A DNA stretch of 64,000 bases from Nakamurella flava (GTDB taxonomy: Bacteria; Actinomycetota; Actinomycetes; Mycobacteriales; Nakamurellaceae), in assembly GCF_005298075.1 (NCBI RefSeq), contig NZ_SZZH01000005.1, forward strand, positions 62,001 to 126,000, given 5' to 3'. The translations under genes were made by a program, and so were the position numbers. How positions within the stretch are numbered: the stretch's first letter is position 1; every line of letters starts with the position of its first letter. This document shows positions 17,517 through 26,187 of this stretch, in pieces. The notes under the pieces are model-generated. The model did not search any database, was not told where the DNA came from, and saw only the letters and a list, made by a program, of their open reading frames with translations.

Positions 17517-20312
17517 TCAGCTGCCCAGCAGCGCTTCCGTCGAGTACCGGTAGAAGAACTTGCCGCTCCCTGTGGCATCCATCGTGACGGCCACCGTGAC
17601 CGACTGACCGGGGGCCAGAGTTCCCTCCAGCGGCACGAGCAAGGTGGAGTTCAGTCCCCCGCCGACCCCCGGGACGGACGGACTGGCCGGCGCCAGATTC
17701 GAGACCGTCCGACCATCGATCTGGACGGTCGGCAATGGGGGCGTGACCGCCTTCAGCTGGGCCAGGGACGCCCCCGAGGGGATGACCGAGGGCAGCGGCG
17801 TCAGGCCGTTCGCCTCGGTGATGTCGATCAACCGCAACTGCAACGCAGTGATCGTCTGGCCGGTGTTGTTGGTGACGACGCGTCGGGTCTCGATCCGGGT
17901 ACTGCCCGCCCCCTTGGTCACGACGCGGTTCGGAGCGGCGCTCGCCGGCTTCGTCGGGTCGAGCAGCGTCGACGGGAGCTGTGCGGAACGGTCCGCCGGG
18001 GTCGTGAGGCCCGACGGCGATGGCGAACCCAGCATCGACTGGACTCCGCCCACCGCACCCCCCGTCGTCGACACGAGCGCGAAGTCGGCCGCGTTGTCGT
18101 CGGTGGCCTTGAAGGCACCCGTCTGCCGCGTCCGGACCCACCCGTACTGATCGGACGGAGAAACCGAGAACGCGGGCAGACCGGTCCCCTCGGTGAAGCC
18201 GGCGATACCGGACGGTCCCACCGCGTCCACGACGGCTGTCGGGGCGTCGGGGGCGACGAGCCGGACACCGCCCGACCCCAGCGGAGTGGTCGACGTGTAG
18301 TCGGCCGTTGCGACGGCCCCCAGCGAGTAGGCAGGGCCGGCGACCAGGTAGGTCCCACCCGCGGGCAACGGCGCGGCCGTCATCGGCAGCGTCGTCGTCC
18401 GCAGCGCGGAGGTGTCTCCCGCGCCGGAGTTCGTCTGAACGCTCAACCCGGCGATCGGCAGGCGCGTCCCGCTGACGTTCGTCAGCTCGACGTACTCGTC
18501 GTCGTCACCGTTCGGGCCGGACAGCCGGAATTCGCTGATCAATAGTGCGCCGGGCGCCACCGCCACGTAGGAGAAGCTGCTCGAACCGGAGCGACCCAGC
18601 GCGACGACGGAGACGATCACGGCCCCGGCGGCGTGTGCGGGCCATTGCGGGACCACCAGCTGCCCATTCGACAGGGTGAAGCAGTTGGTCGTGATGGTCA
18701 CCGAGCAGGGCAGCAGCACCGGCGCCGTGCCGGCGGCGATCTCCTGGGCCGTGCCGACGGCGATGGAGGTAGCTCCCGCGAGATCCGATCCGCTGATGGT
18801 CACCGGGATGCCGCCCGCGGTCGAACCGAGATCGGGGCTCAATCGGCTGATCTGGGGGGCGGGCGGGTTGGCGCCGGCCGGGGCGGTCGTGGTGATCGCG
18901 GCCTGGCCGGTGTCCGACGACACCGTGGTGGTCGTTCCCGTCTGGATGCTGGTGGCAGCCACTGAGGCGGTGGCAACGGCGGTCACCGCGATGAGGGGAA
19001 GATCCTGTCCCGCGGGGAAAGGCCCTCCCGAGCGGGTGCACGTGATCTGCCGTCCGCTCGGAGCTGCGCAGCTCCACCCGTCGCCTGACGCGCCGCGCGG
19101 GGCCACGCCGGTCGGTGTCGTCATGGTCACCGACACCGGACCGGGATCGTTCGTCCCTTCAGCGACGCCCGGCCTCACCACGTAGCCCACCGGGTCGCCC
19201 GGGTTCAGATTCGTCGCGGGGGTGTAGCTGTTCTGGTCGACCGTGAGCCGCGGAACGGCCGCGGTCAGGGACGCGACGGTGACGTTGTCGACCTCCTGGT
19301 TCATGACCTGGCCGCCGGTTGCGGCCGCCCAACCGAAGGCCAACTGCTTCGGCAGGCCGTCACTGTCGAGCCAGGACGGTGCGCCGACGTAGGCGCTGCT
19401 CATCACCGGCAGTGCCTTGGTCAAAACCCGTTGCGGCTGGCCGATGGGCGTGAACGCGAAGTAGTACGACTCAGCCGGCACCGTGATCCCGCCCGCGGCG
19501 ACCACGGCGGACTTCGACGAGTTGATCAGTACTCGTACCGGGATGGTGGAACCAGCGCGGCTCGTGCCGTGCAGGTTGACCCGCGGATCGTTGTAACTGG
19601 TTGCGGTGCTGTCCAGGGCGCAGTAGCCGTCCAGGCCGTTGCCGGGGCCGCGGACCACCACCTGATAGGGAGTCCGGTTCGGCCGGGCGAACGGGGTGGA
19701 CCCACATCCGCGGGTGCCGAAGAACGTGGTGCTGCTGTAGTAGCCGTAGACGTCGAAACCGAGCCCGAGGTAGGCGTTCGACAAACCGGCCACGTTGGGC
19801 GCCGCGGCGTATCCGAGAGAACCCCCGGCCGGCCCGATATTGGGCGGGGCAGTCGGGTTGGCCGGGTCGACGGCCGACAGCGCGAAGGTCAGCCCGTCGG
19901 CCGGATCGTTGGAATTCGAATACTGATGCAGATCGAAGGACACATCCAGGCCCTGGGACGTGGGCACGCTGGTGGCCGCGAAGAGACCGCCGGTCTTCTC
20001 GTTCAGTGCGGGCGTGAGGGACAGCGCCCCCGCACCGTTGGTGTTATTGACAAATCCCTGACCTGACGGGCAGCTGGGCAGGGAGGGGCTGTTGCCGCCG
20101 GTCGCGGTCAGGCAGGCGGTGTTCGCCACGCCGGACCCGGCCGGCCGGACGACGGCCCCGACGCCGTCCGGGGTGTTGTTGTGGAAGCTTTGCTGGAACA
20201 GGACGGTCGTCGCGGCGGCGGCCATGGCCGGCAGCGCGACGGTCGCCCCGGCGACCAGCGTGAGCGTCACGGTCCCGGCCATCAGGCGCCGGAGCCAGGG
20301 TGGTCGTTTCAT
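17517..20312 (-). CDS. secreted L-type lectin / lamin-tail protein, paralogue 2
   Basis: A 931-residue tandem paralogue of the neighbouring lectin protein, with the same order of parts. The signal peptide is MKRPPWLRRLMAGTVTL...MAAAATT. Then come a lectin-like domain (about 35-350, ADGLTFALSAVDPANP and LAFGWAAATGG), a DUF11-like domain (about 355-455), an IPT/TIG-like domain (LSPDLGSTAGGIPVTISGSDLAG), a lamin-tail domain (GDDDEYVELTNVSGTRLPI) and the shared C-terminal module ending SGKFFYRYSTEALLGS. I use the internal ATG because it restores the same MKRPPW start as the paralogue and has GGGGGG upstream. Role: probably secreted carbohydrate binding or surface assembly; ligand unknown. Confidence 0.75.
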   Translation of the reverse strand: MKRPPWLRRLMAGTVTLTLVAGATVALPAMAAAATTVLFQQSFHNNTPDGVGAVVRPAGSGVANTACLTATGGNSPSLPSCPSGQGFVNNTNGAGALSLTPALNEKTGGLFAATSVPTSQGLDVSFDLHQYSNSNDPADGLTFALSAVDPANPTAPPNIGPAGGSLGYAAAPNVAGLSNAYLGLGFDVYGYYSSTTFFGTRGCGSTPFARPNRTPYQVVVRGPGNGLDGYCALDSTATSYNDPRVNLHGTSRAGSTIPVRVLINSSKSAVVAAGGITVPAESYYFAFTPIGQPQRVLTKALPVMSSAYVGAPSWLDSDGLPKQLAFGWAAATGGQVMNQEVDNVTVASLTAAVPRLTVDQNSYTPATNLNPGDPVGYVVRPGVAEGTNDPGPVSVTMTTPTGVAPRGASGDGWSCAAPSGRQITCTRSGGPFPAGQDLPLIAVTAVATASVAATSIQTGTTTTVSSDTGQAAITTTAPAGANPPAPQISRLSPDLGSTAGGIPVTISGSDLAGATSIAVGTAQEIAAGTAPVLLPCSVTITTNCFTLSNGQLVVPQWPAHAAGAVIVSVVALGRSGSSSFSYVAVAPGALLISEFRLSGPNGDDDEYVELTNVSGTRLPIAGLSVQTNSGAGDTSALRTTTLPMTAAPLPAGGTYLVAGPAYSLGAVATADYTSTTPLGSGGVRLVAPDAPTAVVDAVGPSGIAGFTEGTGLPAFSVSPSDQYGWVRTRQTGAFKATDDNAADFALVSTTGGAVGGVQSMLGSPSPSGLTTPADRSAQLPSTLLDPTKPASAAPNRVVTKGAGSTRIETRRVVTNNTGQTITALQLRLIDITEANGLTPLPSVIPSGASLAQLKAVTPPLPTVQIDGRTVSNLAPASPSVPGVGGGLNSTLLVPLEGTLAPGQSVTVAVTMDATGSGKFFYRYSTEALLGS

Positions 20313-20762
20313 GGTTTTCCCCCCGCAAGACGAGTAGGCGGCCGCACTGTCGAGGACCACCGCGATCTGGCCGGGTCGTCGCACGTCCACGACCGCCGGC
20401 ACGGGGACTTTCGCATCCTGCGGTGCGACGCTGATCCGATTCAGGTCGAGGGGGGCTGTCGCTGGGTAGACCGGTCACCGGGCCGCGGCGGTGCTGGAAT
20501 ATCCGGATGTCAGCATCCCGTGCACGTTTGGTCACCGTCCGCTGCACCCCGGAACCGTTGCGCTCCGGGCGCCGCCCGGTCGGTGTCCCCGTCCACCTCA
20601 TGCGGATGAATGCGGATTTCCATCACTTCAGGTGGCCGCCCCCGGCGCAGGACTTCCCCATCGAGCGCTCTTCACACGGTCGAAACCACCCGCGGATGGC
20701 GACGGCCCTACTGTGGCCCACACTGTGCTCACACCGTCCGAACCGGGGATCAGGGGTGCACC
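20313..20762. other. 450-bp divergent promoter region
   Basis: Lies between the leftward lectin gene and the rightward GH15 gene and should hold both promoters. No convincing gene, known riboswitch or long repeat was seen. The lectin gene has a GGGGGG tract (20319-20324, minus strand) as its likely ribosome site. Confidence 0.35.
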
Positions 20763-22769
20763 ATGGACCAGTCCACCGCAGCGAGCTCGCTGTCGCCGCT
20801 GACGTCGTCGAACGGGGCGGCTGCTCCCCTGCTGGACATCTCCGACGACGGGGCGAACCCGATGGCCGCGGCCGCGCACGCGCACCACTCGTCCAGCAAC
20901 TTCCCGGGAATCGCCGATTACGCGTTCCTGTCGGACTGCGAGACGAACTGCCTCATCGCCCCGTCGGGCGCGGTGGAGTGGATGTGCGTCCCTCGACCGG
21001 ATTCGCCGTCGGTGTTCTCGGCGATCCTCGACCGGGCCGGCGGGTCGTTCCGGGTGTCGCCGTTCGGGGTGGCGGTCCCGGCCGCCCGCCGCTACCTGCC
21101 CGGCACCCTGGTCCTGGAGACGACGTGGCAGACCCCGACGGGGTGGCTCGTCGTCCGGGACGCCTTGATCCTCGCGCCCTGGCACAACACCGACGAACGG
21201 TCCAAGACCCACCGCCGGTCGCCCACCGACTACGACGCCGCGCATTGTCTGCTGCGCACGATGAAATGCATCAGCGGGACGGTCGACCTGCAGATGGCGT
21301 GCGAACCGGTCTTCGACTACGCCAAGACCGGGGGCACCTGGGAGTACACCGGGTCCGGCTACGACCAGGTCACCAGCACCGTGCCCGGCCAGCCGACGCT
21401 CACCCTGACCGGCTCGCTGCGGATGGGCGTGGAGGGCCGCTCCGCGATGGCCCGCACCAAGATGACCCGCGGCGACTCGCACTACCTGGCCCTGACGTTC
21501 TCGCCGCTGTCCCCGCCGGCCGACAAGGGCGAGGCGGCCGAGTGGATGGAACGGACCAGCGAGTACTGGCGACAGTGGTTGTCGCAGGGCGCTTTTCCCG
21601 ATCATCCGTGGCGCGCGTTCCTGCAGTCGTCGGCCCTGGCCCTCAAAGGTCTGTCGTACGCACCGACCGGTGCCCTGCTGGCCGCGGCGACCACGTCCCT
21701 CCCGGAGACCCCGCACGGCGAACGCAACTGGGACTACCGCTACACCTGGATCCGCGACTCCACGTTCGCCCTCTGGGGCCTGTACACCCTCGGTTTCGAC
21801 CGCGAGGCCAACGACTTCTTCTTCTTCATCCACGACGTGACTAAGGAGAACCCCAACGACCTGCAGATCATGTACGGCGTCGGCGGTGAACGCCGACTCG
21901 AGGAGCACGAGCTCGACTGGCTGACCGGTTACGACGACGCCCGCCCGGTGCGCATCGGCAACGGCGCCTACAACCAGCAGCAGCACGACGTCTGGGGTGC
22001 ACTGCTGGACTCGATCTATCTGCACACCCGGTCCCGGGAGCAGATGCCCGAGGAGCTCTGGCCGATCGTCATCGCCCAGGTCGAGCAGGCCGCGGCGCAC
22101 TGGCGGGCCCCCGACCGCGGCATCTGGGAGGTCCGCGGCGAGCCGCAGCACTTCACGGCGTCCAAGATCATGTGCTGGGTCGCGCTCGACCGGGGGGTGC
22201 GGCTGGCCCGGTTGCACGACTCCCCCTCGATCGCCGACAAGTGGCAGGCGATCGCCGACGAGATCCACGCCGACGTCCTCGCCCACGGCGTCGACGAACG
22301 CGGCGCCCTGGTGCAGCGTTACGGCTCGGACGCCCTCGACGCGTCGCTCCTGCTGGCCCCGCTGGTGCGCTTCCTGCCGCCGGACGACTACCGGATCCGT
22401 TCCACCGTCCTGGCCATCGCCGACGAGCTGACCCACGAGGGTCTCGTCCTGCGCTACCGGGTCGAGGAGACCGACGACGGACTGGCCGGCGAGGAAGGCA
22501 CCTTCACCATCTGCTCGTTCTGGCTGGTCTCGGCGCTGGTCGAGATCGGTGAGGTAGAACGGGCCCGCGCCCTGTGCGAACGGTTGCTGTCGCACGCCTC
22601 CCCGTTGGGCCTGTACGCCGAGGAACTCGACCCGGTCACCGGCCGGCACCTCGGCAACTTCCCCCAGGCGTTCACGCACCTGGCCCTCATCAATGCCGTC
22701 ACCCACGTCATCCGCGCCGAGGAGTCCAGCTACCAGCACGGTTTCGCCCCGGCCAACCGGTTGCGCTGA
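20763..22769 (+). CDS. GH15 family trehalase/glucoamylase
   Basis: A 668-residue glycoside hydrolase of family 15. Actinobacterial proteins of this layout are alpha,alpha-trehalases or glucoamylases acting on trehalose or alpha-glucans in the cytoplasm. The N-terminal beta-sandwich (about 45-270) opens IADYAFLSDCETNCLIAPSG. The (alpha/alpha)6 barrel carries ERNWDYRYTWIRDSTFALWG, the putative catalytic acid in GIWEVRGEPQHFTASKIMCW and the putative base in LGLYAEELDPVTGRHLGNFPQAFTH; all motifs look intact. No signal peptide. Mycobacterial trehalase is of this type, so trehalose turnover is likely, but substrate cannot be proved here. Confidence 0.9.
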   Translation: MDQSTAASSLSPLTSSNGAAAPLLDISDDGANPMAAAAHAHHSSSNFPGIADYAFLSDCETNCLIAPSGAVEWMCVPRPDSPSVFSAILDRAGGSFRVSPFGVAVPAARRYLPGTLVLETTWQTPTGWLVVRDALILAPWHNTDERSKTHRRSPTDYDAAHCLLRTMKCISGTVDLQMACEPVFDYAKTGGTWEYTGSGYDQVTSTVPGQPTLTLTGSLRMGVEGRSAMARTKMTRGDSHYLALTFSPLSPPADKGEAAEWMERTSEYWRQWLSQGAFPDHPWRAFLQSSALALKGLSYAPTGALLAAATTSLPETPHGERNWDYRYTWIRDSTFALWGLYTLGFDREANDFFFFIHDVTKENPNDLQIMYGVGGERRLEEHELDWLTGYDDARPVRIGNGAYNQQQHDVWGALLDSIYLHTRSREQMPEELWPIVIAQVEQAAAHWRAPDRGIWEVRGEPQHFTASKIMCWVALDRGVRLARLHDSPSIADKWQAIADEIHADVLAHGVDERGALVQRYGSDALDASLLLAPLVRFLPPDDYRIRSTVLAIADELTHEGLVLRYRVEETDDGLAGEEGTFTICSFWLVSALVEIGEVERARALCERLLSHASPLGLYAEELDPVTGRHLGNFPQAFTHLALINAVTHVIRAEESSYQHGFAPANRLR

Positions 22770-22839
22770 GACCCGTTCGGCGGCGTCAGCCCTTTCGTCG
22801 GGGTGATTCATCGGGCCGCCCCGCGGGCATCGGTGGCCC

Positions 22840-23661
22840 ATGAGCGTGAATCTGCGGAACCTCGGCCGGGTCGCGGCGGTGTCGGCGGCGGCGGTGACCG
22901 CCCTGCAGGCGGCGACAGCGGTGACGGCGATCAAGGCGGGACGGCGGGACTACGCCGACGCGGTCTGGGGGCCGGGCCTGGCGGCGGTGGCCCTGGTCGG
23001 GGCGACGGTCGGGCAGGGCGATGCCGGCCGTCGGTGGGCGCTGGCCGGGGTGACGACGGCCTGGGCCGCGCGGCTGGCAACCTTGATGGGCAAACGTGTG
23101 AGCAAGTCCGACGAGGAGGATCCGCGGTACGCGGAGTTCCTTGAGGACAGCTCGACCGCGCAGGTCGTCACCAAGGTGTTCGTCACCCAGGGTCTGGCCC
23201 AGCTGCTGGTCTCCGCTCCACTGCAGCTCGCCGCGGCCAGCAGTCTGCCGAAGGGGCCACGGCGCTGGCTGGCGCCGGCCGGGATCGCGATCATGGTCGC
23301 CGGCACCGTCATCGAGGCGGTCGCCGACCGGCAGAAGGACGCCTACAAGGCCGCCAAGCAGGAAGCGAAGAAGTCCGACAAGCCGGACTCGGACGTCCCG
23401 CAGATCCTCGACACCGGTCTGTGGGGCTGGTCGCGTCACCCCAACTACTTCGGCGACTCCGTCGTCTGGGACGGCGCCTACCTCGCCGCGGCCGCATCGG
23501 CCCCCGGCGCCTGGACGTTTCCCGCTCCGGCCGCGATGACCTGGTTCCTGATCCACGCCACCGGAGCCAAGCGCACCGAGAAGCGGATGGCCGACCGGCC
23601 GGGCTACCGGGACTACCAGCGGCGCGTGTCGTTCTTCTTCCCCCGACCGCCGAAGGACTGA
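22840..23661 (+). CDS. DUF1295 family membrane protein (steroid 5-alpha-reductase fold)
   Basis: A 273-residue integral membrane protein with about six hydrophobic helices. The signature GLWGWSRHPNYFGDSVVWDGAYL and the ending RTEKRMADRPGYRDYQRRVSFFFP match the DUF1295 family, related to steroid 5-alpha-reductase and isoprenylcysteine methyltransferase-like enzymes. Family members probably act on lipid substrates with a soluble cofactor, but specific substrates are unknown. It starts 70 bases after the GH15 gene and may share its transcript. Confidence 0.85.
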   Translation: MSVNLRNLGRVAAVSAAAVTALQAATAVTAIKAGRRDYADAVWGPGLAAVALVGATVGQGDAGRRWALAGVTTAWAARLATLMGKRVSKSDEEDPRYAEFLEDSSTAQVVTKVFVTQGLAQLLVSAPLQLAAASSLPKGPRRWLAPAGIAIMVAGTVIEAVADRQKDAYKAAKQEAKKSDKPDSDVPQILDTGLWGWSRHPNYFGDSVVWDGAYLAAAASAPGAWTFPAPAAMTWFLIHATGAKRTEKRMADRPGYRDYQRRVSFFFPRPPKD

Positions 23662-23699
23662 CCTCAGCACCACGCCCGCGACCCGACGCGGACCACCCT

Positions 23700-23790
23700 C
23701 GTTGACGCTGATCGACTCCCTAGATCGGCACCTCCGTGCGGCTCCATCAGGCCGAGACGATCAGCGTCAGCCCACGTCGTCAGCGTCACC
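23700..23790. repeat. GTCAGCGTC-rich intergenic repeat, copy 2
   Basis: Contains GTTGACGCTGATCGACTC and, about 45 bases on, GACGATCAGCGTCAGCC, which form a long imperfect stem, followed by a further GTCGTCAGCGTCAC. It lies between the DUF1295 gene and the metal operon and resembles the copies near 2.5 kb and 29.9 kb. Confidence 0.5.
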
Positions 23791-23826
23791 GAGGCGAGCC
23801 TGGCCCGAACCCGGCCGACTGTGCAA

Positions 23827-23850
23827 CTATCTGCGTATGAATGCAGATAG
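23827..23850 (+). promoter_or_regulatory. palindromic operator over the arsR/kmtR-like start codon
   Basis: CTATCTGC, eight bases, GCAGATAG is a perfect inverted repeat. The ATG of the ArsR-family gene lies in its spacer. ArsR repressors bind such two-fold sites at their own promoter, so this is the probable autoregulatory operator. A site over the start codon would fit a transcript that begins at or just before the ATG. Confidence 0.75.
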
Positions 23851-24256
23851 TCGATCTAGCCGGTGCGGTCGGCTGCCGGACAGCGAGTACGTCGAGCTGG
23901 CGGTCGAGGTGTTCTCGATGCTGGCCGACGCCACCCGGGTGCGGATCATCATGGCGCTGCGGGACGCCGGTGAGCTGCCGGTCGGGCAGCTCGCCGAGAT
24001 CGTCGGCAAGACGCCGGCCGGGGTGTCGCAGCACCTGGCCAAGCTGCGGCTGGCCCGGATCGTCGGCACCCGCCAGGACGGCAACCGGGTGTTCTACCGA
24101 CTGGAGAACGAGCACGCCCAGCAACTGGTCGCCGACGCGGTGTTCCAAGCCGAGCATTCCCTGGGCGGGTCGCCCGCGCACCATCACCCGGAGTCCGCCG
24201 ACCCACGCCGCCCCGCCGCGAACGGCCGGGCGACCAACGGCCGGGCTGCGCCGTGA
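23837..24256 (+). CDS. ArsR/SmtB repressor, KmtR-type Ni/Co sensor
   Basis: A 139-residue winged-helix repressor. The recognition helix is TPAGVSQHLAKLRLA and the wing is GTRQDGNRVFYRL. The C-terminal half carries H93, E106, H107, H115 and H116. Their spacing equals that of the five nickel/cobalt ligands I recall for Mycobacterium tuberculosis KmtR (His88, Glu101, His102, His110, His111), so it should sense Ni(II) or Co(II). The chosen ATG sits in a perfect palindrome. The stop overlaps the ATPase start (GTGA). It most likely represses this three-gene operon until metal binds. Confidence 0.85.
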   Translation: MNADSRSSRCGRLPDSEYVELAVEVFSMLADATRVRIIMALRDAGELPVGQLAEIVGKTPAGVSQHLAKLRLARIVGTRQDGNRVFYRLENEHAQQLVADAVFQAEHSLGGSPAHHHPESADPRRPAANGRATNGRAAP

Positions 24257-26187
24257 CGTGCCAAGCTCCCGCCCCACCGTCGAGCACGACGGCGCGAGAC
24301 GGCGGCCGTGTCCTCGCCGCACCCCCACCGCTGTGGCGCACCGGCTGGCAGCTCCCCGAGGTGCGGTGGGCCGCAGCAGCTCTGGCCCTGTTCCTGACGG
24401 CCTGGGGTCTGCAGCTGACCGGGGCACCGGCATGGTCGTGGTGGTCGCTCTACCTGGCCTGCTACCTCGCCGGCGGGTGGGAGCCGGCCGTGGCCGGCTG
24501 GCAGGCGCTCCGCGAGAAGACCCTGGACGTCGACCTTCTCATGATCGTCGCGGCCGTCGCGGCCGCCTCGATCGGGCAGGTCTTCGACGGGGCGCTGCTC
24601 GTCGTCGTCTTCGCCACCTCGGGCGCCCTGGAAGCCGTGGTCACCCAGCGCACCGCCACTGCGGTGTCGTCGCTGCTGGACCTCGCCCCGGAACAAGCCA
24701 CCCGGCTCGGCCCCGACGGTGAGCCGGACACGATCACGGCCGCCGACCTGCAGGTGGGTGACATCGTCCTGGTCCGGCCCGGGGAGCGCATCGCCGCCGA
24801 CGGGACCGTCGTCGACGGCGTGTCGGACGTCGACCAGTCGGCGATGACCGGCGAGTCGGTGTCGATCCGGCGGGACGTCGGCGACCCGGTGCTGTCGGGG
24901 ACGCTCAACGGGACCGGCGCCCTGCGGGTCCGCGTCGGCCGGGCCGCCGCACAGTCCGTCGTCGCCCGCGTCGTCGCCCAGGTGGAGCAGGCGTCGGCGA
25001 CGAAGGCCCGCCGGCAACTGTTCATCGAGCATGTCGAGCAGCGGTACTCCTTCGGGGTCGTCGTCGCGACCCTCGCGGTGTTCGGCGTCCCCCTGCTGTT
25101 CGGCGCCGACCCCCAGGGCGCCCTGCTGCGGGCGGTCACCTTCATGATCGTGGCGTCGCCGTGCGCGGTGGTGCTCTCGACCATGCCGCCGCTGCTGGCG
25201 GCCATCGCCAACGCCGGGCGGCACGGCCTGCTGGTCACGTCGGCCACCGTCATGGAACGCCTCGGCCGCACCCAGGTGGTGGCCTTCGACAAGACGGGCA
25301 CGCTCACGGTCGGGGCACCCCAGGTCCGCCTCGTCGAACCGTTTCCCGGCGCGACCGCCGATCAGGTCCTGCGGTGGGCGGCCGCGGTCGAGGCGCCCAG
25401 TGAACATCCGCTGGGGCGCGCGATCGTCGGCGCGGCCACCGATCTCGACGTTCCGTCCGTCTCGGGGTTCCGAGCCGTCCCCGGGGTCGGTGTGCTCGGC
25501 ACCGCGGACGGGCACCGCGTCGAGGTGAGCCGCGACGATGACGCCCACGTGGAGCGGATCGGCACCGCGGTCCTGGTGCGCGTCGACGGTCGGCCCGTCG
25601 GTCGCATCACGCTGAAGGATGCGTTACGCGCGGACGCACCGGCCGCCGTCGCCCGGATCGATGCGCTCACCGTCGCCCCGGTGCATCTGCTCACCGGCGA
25701 CAACGCAGCCACGGCTGCCGATGTCGCGGATCGGACGCACATCACCCACATCCACCCACGGCTGCTTCCGAGCGACAAAGCCGCCATCGTCGCCGATCTC
25801 GAGAAGACCGGCACACCGGTGCTGGTGGTCGGCGACGGCGTGAACGACGCCCCGGCCCTGGCCACCGCGAGTGTCGGCGTCGCGATGGGCCGGCACGGTT
25901 CGGATCTCGCCCTGGACACGGCCGACGCCGTCCTGATCCGCGACGACCTGCACGCCATTCCGGCGGTCATCGCCCTGTCGCGTCGGGCGCATCGGGTCGT
26001 CGTCGCGAACCTGGCCCTCGCGGCGTCGTTCATCGTCGTCCTGGTCGCGTGGGATCTGGTCGCCACCCTGCCGCTGCCGCTGGCCGTCGCGGGGCACGAG
26101 GGTTCGACGGTCCTGGTGGCGCTCAACGGCCTCCGACTGCTGCGCCACTCCGCGTGGTCTCGGGCCGACCGCGGGGGACTGCGGTGA
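24253..26187 (+). CDS. P1B-type metal-transporting ATPase (CtpD-like, P1B-4)
   Basis: A 644-residue heavy-metal ATPase of the inner membrane that exports transition metal. Marks: TGES in the actuator domain (TMTGES-like AMTGESVSI), S302-P303-C304 in the metal-binding helix, the phosphorylated D346 in DKTGTLT, the HP motif EHPLGRAI, GDGVNDAPAL, and H615-E-G-S-T in the last helix. SPC plus HEG[GS]T with no N-terminal metal-binding domain is the P1B-4 pattern seen in cobalt/iron exporters such as CtpD and CoaT. GTGA overlaps join it to the sensor gene before and the permease gene after, so all three are one translational unit. Confidence 0.92.
   Translation: MTCQAPAPPSSTTARDGGRVLAAPPPLWRTGWQLPEVRWAAAALALFLTAWGLQLTGAPAWSWWSLYLACYLAGGWEPAVAGWQALREKTLDVDLLMIVAAVAAASIGQVFDGALLVVVFATSGALEAVVTQRTATAVSSLLDLAPEQATRLGPDGEPDTITAADLQVGDIVLVRPGERIAADGTVVDGVSDVDQSAMTGESVSIRRDVGDPVLSGTLNGTGALRVRVGRAAAQSVVARVVAQVEQASATKARRQLFIEHVEQRYSFGVVVATLAVFGVPLLFGADPQGALLRAVTFMIVASPCAVVLSTMPPLLAAIANAGRHGLLVTSATVMERLGRTQVVAFDKTGTLTVGAPQVRLVEPFPGATADQVLRWAAAVEAPSEHPLGRAIVGAATDLDVPSVSGFRAVPGVGVLGTADGHRVEVSRDDDAHVERIGTAVLVRVDGRPVGRITLKDALRADAPAAVARIDALTVAPVHLLTGDNAATAADVADRTHITHIHPRLLPSDKAAIVADLEKTGTPVLVVGDGVNDAPALATASVGVAMGRHGSDLALDTADAVLIRDDLHAIPAVIALSRRAHRVVVANLALAASFIVVLVAWDLVATLPLPLAVAGHEGSTVLVALNGLRLLRHSAWSRADRGGLR

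Noticed and set aside
14276..20312. Reading the two lectin proteins as LPXTG-anchored
   Set aside because: Both end in RYSTEALLG plus one residue, with no sorting motif, membrane helix or basic tail.
20628..22934. A 768-codon open frame on the minus strand opposite the GH15 gene
   Set aside because: It is the antisense shadow of a strongly conserved gene in GC-rich DNA; its protein is low-complexity Arg/Gly/Val-rich with no family marks.
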